From: Bdellovibrio sp.
GTDB lineage: Bacteria; Bdellovibrionota; UBA1018
Assembly: GCA_016213345.1 (NCBI GenBank)
Contig: JACRAO010000045.1
Span: 1-13,881, forward strand
Reading direction: 5' to 3'
DNA: 13,881 bases
The position numbers were made by a program, and so were the translations under genes. This document shows positions 6,618 through 12,637 of this stretch, in pieces. The notes beneath the pieces were generated by a model that saw nothing but the letters and a program-made list of their open reading frames with translations, did no database searches and was not told the DNA's origin. Positions within the stretch are counted from its first letter, which is position 1; each line of letters starts with the position of its first letter.

Positions 6618-8069
6618 TTATTGAATAGTTATTTTAAAATTAATATTTGTTGTAGACCCTGGTGGTGGTGGCGGAGGTTGTTGATAACCTCCAGGGGGAG
6701 GGTTGTTTGGATTGTATGGATCACCAAAATATCCGCCAGGTGGCGGAAGATATCCTCCAGGAGGTGGAGAGCCACCGGGATATGGCCCACCACCTGGGCC
6801 ACCAGGATGCTGATCACCAGGGGGTGGTGGAAATCCCCCAAATCCTCCTTGGTCAAATATTGGTCCATGCGACATATCTGGTCTACGGTTAGGATCGCCA
6901 TAACCACTCAAATCTTTTGGCGGACCTCCAAGAGGACCACCTGGTCCGTGCATTCCAGGTCCAGGTTGAGAGCCACTACCAGGAGGAGGTGGACCACCTG
7001 GCATATCTACGTGCACGAATCCTTTTTTTGGATCTAGTTCATAGCCATTTGGAGGTACAAAATGTCCTGCAGAATCAATATCTCCCACAAATGGAGGAGG
7101 AACAAACACATTAGCAATTGGATCATACTTGCTACCTGGTGGTGGAGGGATAAAAAGTCCTGTCTTGAAATCAACATAAACTCCAGCAGGAGGAGCATAA
7201 GCTCCGGTAGATTTGTTAAAAAAACCTTCAGGTGGTGGTGCTTGTAATTGACCACCCATGCCACCCGGAGGTGGCAAACTACCTAACTCTTTTATACCCT
7301 CTCCAGTACCAGCAAAATTTTTTGGATCTACACCAGGCGGGATAGGAGAACGAACCATTTGCGAAACTTTAGCCATGTCCTGTTGCTTTACATCTTTTGT
7401 TTGTTTCTGTTCGGAGGGGTCTGTATTTTTTAAGCTTTCAAATTGAGCGGGAGATATTTTTGTTGGGATAGTGGCAGCTTCATAACTTGGATTGACTGTC
7501 GAAAAAGTTCCTTCTGTAATAACAGCAGCCTTTTCGTTAAACACTTTATCTACAAGTTCCTGTTTTGATAACCCTTGGATGTCTTCTGGTCGCGTCTTGA
7601 CAAGCAAGGTCTCACCACTAAATCCAACTGCCGTAGTAATGTCGTTTTGTGGATTATACCCTGCTTGATTTTCGGTCCCTCTAACTCCCATGGTTGCAGA
7701 GCGTGTTTTTATAACAAACTTTGGCTTAAAACCCGCAATTTTTTGTGGTTCTGGTACAACCTTGGTTCTGATTACTCCTTTACTTAAAAAGGCCTCATCA
7801 TCTCCTAACTGAATACTACTATTTGGTCCTAAGCTCATTTGTGTTTTATTTTTCAATAAAAGCTTAATAGAGCTTTCTGCAGTGGTTGTGACAAAAGCAT
7901 TTTGTTCGATTGTGTCGCCTACTTTTAGCCACACTGATGGACCATCAGAAACTTTTTTTGCGGCTTTACCCTTCAGTAACACAACAGTTGCAGGTGCATC
8001 TTTTTCAGCAAACGATAGATGATACGAAAAAACAGTCACTATTATAAATAAGATATTTATTTTTTTCAT
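6618..8069 (-). CDS. Secreted FecR-domain protein with Pro/Gly-rich repetitive tail
   Basis: A protein of 483 residues. The signal peptide is MKKINILFIIVTVFSYHLSF with cleavage near FA-EK. Residues ~28-130 are a FecR domain: VVLLKGKAAKK, WLKVGDTIEQNAFVTTTAES, SIKLLLKNKTQMSLGPNS, the acidic 'L-G-D-D-E' strand, and the hallmark 'FVIKTRSATMGVRGTE'. Residues ~130-260 are a polar, probably partly disordered linker. Residues 274-349 carry ~15-residue PPxG repeats, and ~355-471 are almost pure Pro/Gly with a few charged stretches. The last 11 residues (TTNINFKITIQ) look like a single beta-strand. No transmembrane helix, lipobox or sortase signal is seen, so it is periplasmic or surface-exposed. Unlike classical FecR it has no sigma factor or TonB receptor nearby. 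Its stop is 9 bases before the TPR-barrel gene and its start is 1 base after the lipoprotein gene's stop, so it is the middle gene of an operon. An AAGGG site lies upstream of ATG 8069. Confidence 0.85.
   Translation of the reverse strand: MKKINILFIIVTVFSYHLSFAEKDAPATVVLLKGKAAKKVSDGPSVWLKVGDTIEQNAFVTTTAESSIKLLLKNKTQMSLGPNSSIQLGDDEAFLSKGVIRTKVVPEPQKIAGFKPKFVIKTRSATMGVRGTENQAGYNPQNDITTAVGFSGETLLVKTRPEDIQGLSKQELVDKVFNEKAAVITEGTFSTVNPSYEAATIPTKISPAQFESLKNTDPSEQKQTKDVKQQDMAKVSQMVRSPIPPGVDPKNFAGTGEGIKELGSLPPPGGMGGQLQAPPPEGFFNKSTGAYAPPAGVYVDFKTGLFIPPPPGSKYDPIANVFVPPPFVGDIDSAGHFVPPNGYELDPKKGFVHVDMPGGPPPPGSGSQPGPGMHGPGGPLGGPPKDLSGYGDPNRRPDMSHGPIFDQGGFGGFPPPPGDQHPGGPGGGPYPGGSPPPGGYLPPPGGYFGDPYNPNNPPPGGYQQPPPPPPGSTTNINFKITIQ
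7023..7250 (-). repeat. Tandem ~15-residue PPxG repeats inside the FecR-domain gene
   Basis: Residues 274-349 of the FecR protein hold five diverged units: QLQAPPPEGFFNKST, GAYAPPAGVYVDFKT, GLFIPPPPGSKYDPIA, NVFVPPPFVGDIDSA and GHFVPPNGYELDPKK. The shared pattern is G-x-(F/Y)-x-P-P-x-G-x-x-x-D-x-x-x. The units differ enough that this is a protein-level repeat, not a recent DNA duplication. Beyond it the tail becomes simple PPPGG-type sequence. Confidence 0.7.
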
Positions 8070-8070
8070 A

Positions 8071-9033
8071 TTAGATTGGATCCCTTAAAAAAAGTTTAGT
8101 TTTATTGGAATCAGTTTTATAAATTTTCCTTCTCTCTTCATCTGGACCAGAATTAATAACATTACTTGGTGGGCTGTTTATTTCTAGTGATCCTGGTGAT
8201 ATGATTGTTTTGTTAAATATATAAAGCCCTCGTTGTTTGTCTTCTGGACAATCAAGTGCAGAATAACCCATAATGTAAACAGGAATACGTGGCGCACCTG
8301 TTATATTTCCAACAGGAATCCTAATGATAGGAGGAAGATTTCCACCTCCAAGATTAATACATGCAGTTTGTGGTACACCAGTGTTTTGCAGGTCATTAAT
8401 TTTTTCATGAGTGCCAGTAAACATTCTTATTTTAGCTCTAATGCTAAATATTACGCTATCATAGCAATAGTCTGTCGCATTACTAATGACAGCTAGTTGG
8501 CCAGATGGACAAGTGTCTATAATTACAGGCAAAAATAGGCCTGTTGCTGCGTCGGTATAATTTGACTCACTAAATGCATAATCAGCGCAGTTTTGATCAT
8601 TTAACATTATTTGTATTGTTTTAGATCCCCCGGTTAGAGCAATAATTGTGTCTTTACTATCACCGAATCCACATTTAACTGGTCCTGTAAGGTCTGAATT
8701 TAAATAAGCAATGCTATAAATTTTATATTTTCCATTGGGAAGAGTAAAACTGATTGCATCAAATTCGTCTTTTAAAAAAAAGTTAGTCTCAACTGGATTG
8801 CCCTCTACCCCATAAATATAAATATAAACTCCACCAGTAACTTGCACAAAGAGTGGGGCATGATTTTGTTCTAATTGTTGAGACAACCAAGGTTCTTCTA
8901 TGTTTATATAATTTTGTTTGCCACTAGAAAAAGTAATTTTTGTATATCCGTTGGCAACGTTATCCCATCTCCCATATTTTTCTAAAGCTCCACAGCCAGA
9001 TAAGAAAATCAGACAAAATAAAAAATATTTCAC
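8071..9033 (-). CDS. Cysteine-containing outer-membrane lipoprotein, unknown function
   Basis: A protein of 320 residues from GTG 9033. The ribosome binding site AAGGGAGG (9045-9038) sits 4 bases before this GTG. An in-frame ATG at 9063 has no such site and would push the signal peptide inward. The N-terminus MKYFLFCLIFLSGCGALEKY has a lipobox LSGC with acylated Cys14. Gly at +2 (no Asp) predicts outer-membrane rather than inner-membrane retention. The rest is predicted all-beta, with six further Cys (in PVKC, DQNC, IDTC, TDYC, PQTAC and ALDC contexts) that could form three disulfides. The C-terminus is charged (DEERRKIYKTDSNKTKLF). No family is recognised. It is the first gene of the cluster with the FecR and TPR-barrel genes, its stop being one base from the FecR start. 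It may be the cargo or an anchoring subunit of that system. Confidence 0.75.
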   Translation of the reverse strand: MKYFLFCLIFLSGCGALEKYGRWDNVANGYTKITFSSGKQNYINIEEPWLSQQLEQNHAPLFVQVTGGVYIYIYGVEGNPVETNFFLKDEFDAISFTLPNGKYKIYSIAYLNSDLTGPVKCGFGDSKDTIIALTGGSKTIQIMLNDQNCADYAFSESNYTDAATGLFLPVIIDTCPSGQLAVISNATDYCYDSVIFSIRAKIRMFTGTHEKINDLQNTGVPQTACINLGGGNLPPIIRIPVGNITGAPRIPVYIMGYSALDCPEDKQRGLYIFNKTIISPGSLEINSPPSNVINSGPDEERRKIYKTDSNKTKLFLRDPI

Positions 9034-9078
9034 ATACCCTCCCTTAGGAGTCGCACGACTCATTACAAATATTTTTAT

Positions 9079-9107
9079 AGTTTATTAAATAAACGAATAT
9101 TTTACAA
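9079..9107 (-). promoter_or_regulatory. Weak candidate promoter before the lipoprotein-FecR-barrel cluster
   Basis: TTGTAA (9107-9102), a 17-base spacer and TAAACT (9084-9079, four of six -10 bases) lie in the AT-rich gap between the helicase stop and the lipoprotein start. The match is modest. The cluster could equally be read from the helicase promoter. Confidence 0.25.
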
Positions 9108-9128
9108 TACTTATGTCATACTTAGACT

Positions 9129-10256
9129 CTAAGCGTTATGCTGCGTGCAGTAATTGCATTTGTCTTTACAAATGGGTGCTTCTTCGTTTTCAAAATACTT
9201 AGTTAGGCCTTGGATTAAGCATTTTGAATTTTTTAAAAAATCAAATAGAGCATAGAGTTCATTTCTTTTTCTAACTGAGTTAAATGCAATGCCTTCTAAT
9301 AACTGAAAATCTGTCTTTTCCCACAATAAATAAGCGTGGTCTAAATAGTTACTGTCCCTGCCAACTCTGCCTATAGCTTGAGTTAAAAATAAAACAGAAG
9401 GTGGCAGTTGATATAAAATGACCCATCGCAAATGAGAAAGATTCATGCCCATTCCGAAGGCAGAGGTAGAAACTAAAATTTTTATTGTTTTTAATTTATA
9501 TTGATTTTCTAGATGTATTCTTTCTTCATGACTCAATCCGGCATGGTAAAATGCTATTGCGTTGACATGTTTTGAAAGCAGGAGGGCGAGCTTTTCTGCC
9601 TCGTTTCGTGTTTGGACAAAAATCAACCCAGGATCTGTCTTGTTTCGAACCAGATCTATTAAAAAAGAAACTCTATACTGCCATGGTATTTGCATAGAAG
9701 ATAAAAAAACTTTCTTTGTGAATTCAAATTTTCCAATCTCTACTACAGGAGATGGGAGTTCGGCGTTTAATATTGCTCTAGCTTGATAAGGCAGGGTTGC
9801 AGTAAGCCAAAGGCTTTTTGAAATATGGAGATTTTTCAAAATTTTTGGAAGCAATGTGAATGCCACTCTAAAATCTTCACCCCAATCCCAGAAACAGTGG
9901 CATTCGTCTACGACAAAAAAATTTGGCTTCCAATGTGTAATTAAACGAAGACGATGGGCATATAAAAATGATTCTGGATTTAAGATCAATACTCCGTTTT
10001 TTGGACTAGTGTGTAGAAGATAGATTAAGTCTTCTTTTGTGAAAACTGGGGTGTTTTTAAAGCTTAGTGTTTTTTTTTGTTGTCTTGCCAGTGCAAGTAA
10101 TGGGGTTACCAAAATAGTTCTGACATTGGTTTTTGTAGCATAAAGTTCATAAATCAGGCTTTTTCCAGATCCAGTTGGTGCAACACAAATAACATGAGCT
10201 GATTTTTTATCTAATGCTCGAAGAGCTTGAATTTGAAAGTCTCTCAATATCTGCAC
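9129..10256 (-). CDS. Compact RecQ-family ATP-dependent DNA helicase
   Basis: A protein of 375 residues. Superfamily 2 motifs run in order: Q-motif region FQIQALRAL (7-15), motif I PTGSGKS (27-33), motif II DECH (117-120) followed by the RecQ-specific aromatic loop CFWDWGEDFR, motif III TAT (152-154), motif IV IFVQTRNEAEKLA, motif V TSAFGMGMN (264-272) and motif VI QAIGRVGRD (293-301). A Cys set at C346, C363, C367 and C370 fits the RecQ zinc-binding subdomain. The protein ends five residues later, so the winged-helix RQC and HRDC domains of full-length RecQ (about 600 residues) are absent. This looks like a naturally short form rather than a truncation, because the end is tidy. The start is GTG 10256, the only one after an in-frame stop that keeps the N-terminal helix; its ribosome site is weak. 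Expected role: 3'-5' unwinding in recombination or repair. It lies upstream of, and on the same strand as, the lipoprotein cluster. Confidence 0.9.
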   Translation of the reverse strand: MQILRDFQIQALRALDKKSAHVICVAPTGSGKSLIYELYATKTNVRTILVTPLLALARQQKKTLSFKNTPVFTKEDLIYLLHTSPKNGVLILNPESFLYAHRLRLITHWKPNFFVVDECHCFWDWGEDFRVAFTLLPKILKNLHISKSLWLTATLPYQARAILNAELPSPVVEIGKFEFTKKVFLSSMQIPWQYRVSFLIDLVRNKTDPGLIFVQTRNEAEKLALLLSKHVNAIAFYHAGLSHEERIHLENQYKLKTIKILVSTSAFGMGMNLSHLRWVILYQLPPSVLFLTQAIGRVGRDSNYLDHAYLLWEKTDFQLLEGIAFNSVRKRNELYALFDFLKNSKCLIQGLTKYFENEEAPICKDKCNYCTQHNA

Positions 10257-10327
10257 ATAATGTCACTAAGCAAAAAGCATACCTAAAACACTAGTAACCA
10301 TAGTTAGTTTTTGCTAATAATATTAAT

Positions 10328-11491
10328 ATGGCAGCATCAGAAAAAGGTGTCTTGATTTTAGAAAACAAAAATGGACCAGAAGTCTCTTTTTCTGGCTTTT
10401 TGTTTGGAGCACCGATCTCAAAAGATCTTATCTTAAAGAAAACTGATTCTGGCTATGGAGAGGTAGTTTTTAATACTTCAATGTGTGGCTATCAAGAAGT
10501 GCTAACCGATCCTTCTTATTATGGCCAACTTATTTGCATGACAGTACCACATGTGGGAAATACGGGAGTTAATTTTGAGGATATTGAGAGCTCTAAGATT
10601 TGGTGTGCTGGATTTATTATCCATGAAAATACAGAAGTGCCTTCAAGCTGGCGTTCAAAAGGTACATTGGATGGGTATTTAAGAAAACACGAAATCCCGG
10701 CTCTTTACGGAGTCGATACCAGAGCCTTGACGCGACACTTACGTTCTCTTGGCGTTGTTCGAGGAGTTATACTGCCACTTAATGAACGAAATATGGCTAA
10801 AAAGCTCTTAGACGAATTGCCGCCTTTTGAAGGGAGGGATCTGATTTCTGAAGTAACCACAAGGCATTCATATTCTTGGGCATATTCTTGTGAATATTCT
10901 CAGCCAATAGCTAAATCTAATAAAAACGAACTTCGTGTGATTGCTATTGATTATGGAGTTAAGTGGAATTTATTAAGAAGTCTCCAACATTTGGGATGCA
11001 GTATTGAAGTTGTATCTGCTAAAGAAAGTGCTCAAAAAATTTTAGAACGCAAACCTCATGGAGTTTTCCTTTCTAATGGTCCCGGTGATCCTTCGGCAGC
11101 ACCTTATGCTGTAGAAACAGTGAAAGAGTTGTTGGGAAAAATACCGATTTTTGGGGTATGCATGGGACATCAAATTTTAGCTTTAGCGTTAGGTGGGAAT
11201 ACTTATAAGCTAAAGTTTGGTCATCGCGGAGGAAATCAGCCGGTACTATCTACCAAGAAGGTAGAAATTAGTTCACATAACCATGGATACGCTGTTGACC
11301 AGATGAGTTTGCCAAAAAATGTTAGAGTCACGCACTTGAACCTGAATGATAAAACGATCGAAGGCCTAAGCGTGCCTGAATTATTTTGTTTTTCGGTCCA
11401 GTATCATCCTGAGGCTGCACCAGGTCCTCATGACTCTAGTTATTTATTTCAGGAATTTATTAGTCTTATGAAAAAATTTTGGAGTTTATGA
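10328..11491 (+). CDS. carA: Carbamoyl-phosphate synthase small (glutaminase) subunit
   Basis: A protein of 387 residues, normal for CarA. The N-terminal CPSase domain shows VVFNTSMCGYQEVLTDPSYY (47-66) and the substrate-channel region GVDTRALTRHLR (128-139). The class I glutamine amidotransferase domain begins near 203 (VIAIDYGVKWNLLRSL), with GPGDPS at 251-256, the nucleophile C278 in FGVCMGHQ, SHNHGYAV, and the catalytic His360 and Glu362 in QYHPEAAPGPHD. It hydrolyses glutamine and passes ammonia to CarB for carbamoyl phosphate, feeding pyrimidine and arginine synthesis. A short insertion (PISKDLILKK, about 29-38) lengthens the first domain. ATG 10328 has no clear ribosome binding site. 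carB does not follow; the next gene starts right after this stop. It is divergent from the helicase gene across 71 AT-rich bases in which I see no convincing promoter. Confidence 0.97.
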   Translation: MAASEKGVLILENKNGPEVSFSGFLFGAPISKDLILKKTDSGYGEVVFNTSMCGYQEVLTDPSYYGQLICMTVPHVGNTGVNFEDIESSKIWCAGFIIHENTEVPSSWRSKGTLDGYLRKHEIPALYGVDTRALTRHLRSLGVVRGVILPLNERNMAKKLLDELPPFEGRDLISEVTTRHSYSWAYSCEYSQPIAKSNKNELRVIAIDYGVKWNLLRSLQHLGCSIEVVSAKESAQKILERKPHGVFLSNGPGDPSAAPYAVETVKELLGKIPIFGVCMGHQILALALGGNTYKLKFGHRGGNQPVLSTKKVEISSHNHGYAVDQMSLPKNVRVTHLNLNDKTIEGLSVPELFCFSVQYHPEAAPGPHDSSYLFQEFISLMKKFWSL

Positions 11492-12133
11492 ATGTATAAA
11501 AAGTATTTAGATTCGATTATCGAAGAATTTACAAGTGGAGATTATTACAAGGAGGTTTATTTAGCAAAGCAAGAATATTTTGAGAAAGCAGGGATTGTTT
11601 ATGAAGACGATCCTGCATATGAAGAGCGAATGTGTATTTTTTTGGATTGGTATTTGTTTGATCGTGATTTACCGGGTGTAGATTTGCCTCCCATTAAGTT
11701 TTTTTATAGAAAGAATAAAGACGGTTTTACAGATGAAGAAATGAATATTTATCTAAATTTTTGTTCCACTGTTCACTCAATGTTTCGTATAAGTCGATTG
11801 ACTTTTTTTAAGAAGGATCTTGTGATAACAGATTTGTTTTCAAAAAAGAACTTTACAGTAAAAAATGTAGAATTAAAAAGTGGCTTTACACAAGGAGATA
11901 TTTTTGAGGCTAGGCTAATCCCTTTTGGAGGGCACTATGAGTTTTCAAAAGGGTTCTGTTTTCATCCAATAGAGGTGGGATCTTTTATTTTGGGAGAAAT
12001 ACAAAAAGTGAAATATCAAGACAAGGAGCAAAAAACAAAGCTAATTCTTCAGTTAGCTGCCATGAAGCTAAAACACCTAAGATTTCAACACATTGATATA
12101 GCTCATATTTATTCATTCGAAAGTCGTATATAA
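11492..12133 (+). CDS. Conserved-looking hypothetical protein translationally coupled to carA
   Basis: A protein of 213 residues, no signal peptide or membrane segment, so cytoplasmic. I do not recognise the family. The N-terminal half is acidic and helical, with an aromatic-rich motif FLDWYLFDR (50-58) followed by LPGVDLPPI. Residues ~105-165 are beta-rich (VITDLFSKKNFTVKNVEL, then GDIFEARLIPFGGHYEFSKG), which could be a small barrel or OB-like fold. The C-terminal ~45 residues are basic and helical (KLILQLAAMKLKHLRFQH). The ATG begins on the base right after the carA stop, so it is almost certainly read from the carA message by re-initiation. A link to pyrimidine synthesis cannot be claimed from that alone. 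The well-formed reading frame and typical codon use make it a real gene. Confidence 0.8.
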   Translation: MYKKYLDSIIEEFTSGDYYKEVYLAKQEYFEKAGIVYEDDPAYEERMCIFLDWYLFDRDLPGVDLPPIKFFYRKNKDGFTDEEMNIYLNFCSTVHSMFRISRLTFFKKDLVITDLFSKKNFTVKNVELKSGFTQGDIFEARLIPFGGHYEFSKGFCFHPIEVGSFILGEIQKVKYQDKEQKTKLILQLAAMKLKHLRFQHIDIAHIYSFESRI

Positions 12134-12152
12134 AAAAAGCATTTTAACGCGC

Positions 12153-12185
12153 TAATTATAAAACTTAAATAATCAATTATAATTA
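12153..12185. repeat. AT-only inverted repeat downstream of the carA-linked gene
   Basis: TAATTATA (12153-12160) and TATAATTA (12178-12185) are perfect 8-base inverted repeats around 17 bases. With no G or C in the stem and no clear T-run, this is a weak terminator at best. It is recorded because it is the main structure in the 12134-12250 gap. Confidence 0.3.
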
Positions 12186-12250
12186 AAATATTTTTCATTT
12201 CTATCTTGATTAATTAGGCCATATATTGGTATTTCATATTGTTTATAAAG

Positions 12251-12268
12251 ACGAGAAATAATTCTCGT
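12251..12268 (+). promoter_or_regulatory. Perfect 7-bp hairpin or operator upstream of the small secreted protein
   Basis: ACGAGAA (12251-12257), loop ATAA, TTCTCGT (12262-12268). It lies 17 bases before the ribosome binding site AAGGAG (12286-12291) and just after a -10-like TATAAA (12244-12249), for which I find no good -35. It may be an operator at the transcription start or a 5' mRNA hairpin. Confidence 0.45.
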
Positions 12269-12298
12269 TATTAAATTATGAAATTAAGGAGTGAGAAA

Positions 12299-12535
12299 AT
12301 GAAGAAAATCGCATTAACGATAATGGCATTATTTGCTTTTTCCGTAGTATCTTTTGCTGAAGATCAGGCTGCACCTGCACAACCAGGAGCACCAGCTGCA
12401 CCAGAGGCTACAGCACCAGTACAAAAGCACAAGAAGCATGAGAAAATGGCACCAAAACACAAGCCAGGCAAAAAAGACAAGAAACATCACGATGATCATC
12501 CAGAAGGCGCAGCACCAGAAGGCGCAACAAAATAA
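12299..12535 (+). CDS. Small secreted Ala/Pro- and Lys/His-rich protein
   Basis: A protein of 78 residues. I chose ATG 12299 because AAGGAG (12286-12291) lies 7 bases upstream. An in-frame ATG at 12278 lies before that site and would add seven residues in front of the signal peptide. Residues 1-20 are a textbook Sec signal peptide (MKKIALTIMALFAFSVVSFA, cut before EDQ). The mature ~58 residues are low complexity: an Ala/Pro/Gln segment (AAPAQPGAPAAPEATAPVQ), a Lys/His block (KHKKHEKMAPKHKPGKKDKK then HHDDH), and a closing PEGAAPEGATK. The last part repeats CCAGAAGGCGCA in the DNA (12500-12511 and 12515-12526). The basic, His-rich part suggests binding to metal, polyanions or envelope polymers, but no function is known. 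It is a stand-alone gene with its own strong terminator. Confidence 0.8.
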   Translation: MKKIALTIMALFAFSVVSFAEDQAAPAQPGAPAAPEATAPVQKHKKHEKMAPKHKPGKKDKKHHDDHPEGAAPEGATK

Positions 12536-12567
12536 CTATTTAGAAACATGATCCTAAATTTTGGATC

Positions 12568-12607
12568 AAAAACCCTGTGTAATATATTATTGCACAGGGT
12601 TTTTTTA
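12568..12607 (+). terminator. Strong intrinsic terminator
   Basis: AAAAACCCTGTG (12568-12579) pairs perfectly with CACAGGGTTTTT (12593-12604), extendable by a G-T wobble and an A-T pair, and is followed by a T run. A smaller hairpin, TGATCC/GGATCA (12549-12554 and 12563-12568), sits just before it. It ends the small secreted-protein transcript and, given the A run on the left arm, could also work in the other direction. Confidence 0.9.
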
Positions 12608-12614
12608 TGTCTTC

Positions 12615-12632
12615 AATGTAGCAAAATACATT
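12615..12632. repeat. Short inverted repeat just before the glycosyltransferase start
   Basis: AATGTA (12615-12620), loop GCAAAA, TACATT (12627-12632). It lies 6 bases before GTG 12638, where a ribosome binding site would be expected and none is seen. It could be an operator or a translational hairpin; it may also be chance. Confidence 0.3.
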
Positions 12633-12637
12633 ATATT

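Noticed and set aside
6621..7264. Several open frames on both strands across the Pro/Gly-rich region
   Set aside because: They arise from the repetitive CCN/GGN codons, which lack stops in other frames. The products are biased Trp/Arg- or His/Leu-rich strings. The FecR frame has the signal peptide and domain.
6657..7280. Pro/Gly-rich DNA as a possible CRISPR or tandem DNA repeat
   Set aside because: Repeats are irregular at the DNA level and explained by protein sequence; no conserved repeat-spacer pattern.
7258..7787. Plus-strand open frames antisense to the FecR domain
   Set aside because: No start signals or recognisable domains, and they are fully covered by a confident gene on the other strand.
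8233..8496. Plus-strand open frame antisense to the lipoprotein gene
   Set aside because: Shadow frame without ribosome binding site or homology-like features.
9562..9786. Plus-strand open frame antisense to the helicase gene
   Set aside because: Lies across helicase motifs III-IV on the other strand; no support of its own.
12153..12185. AT-only inverted repeat as the terminator of the carA operon
   Set aside because: The stem has no G or C and no following T-run, so it is kept only as a repeat.
12354..12551. Second plus-strand frame overlapping the small secreted protein
   Set aside because: Gln/His/Leu-rich product typical of a shifted low-complexity gene; no signal peptide or ribosome site.
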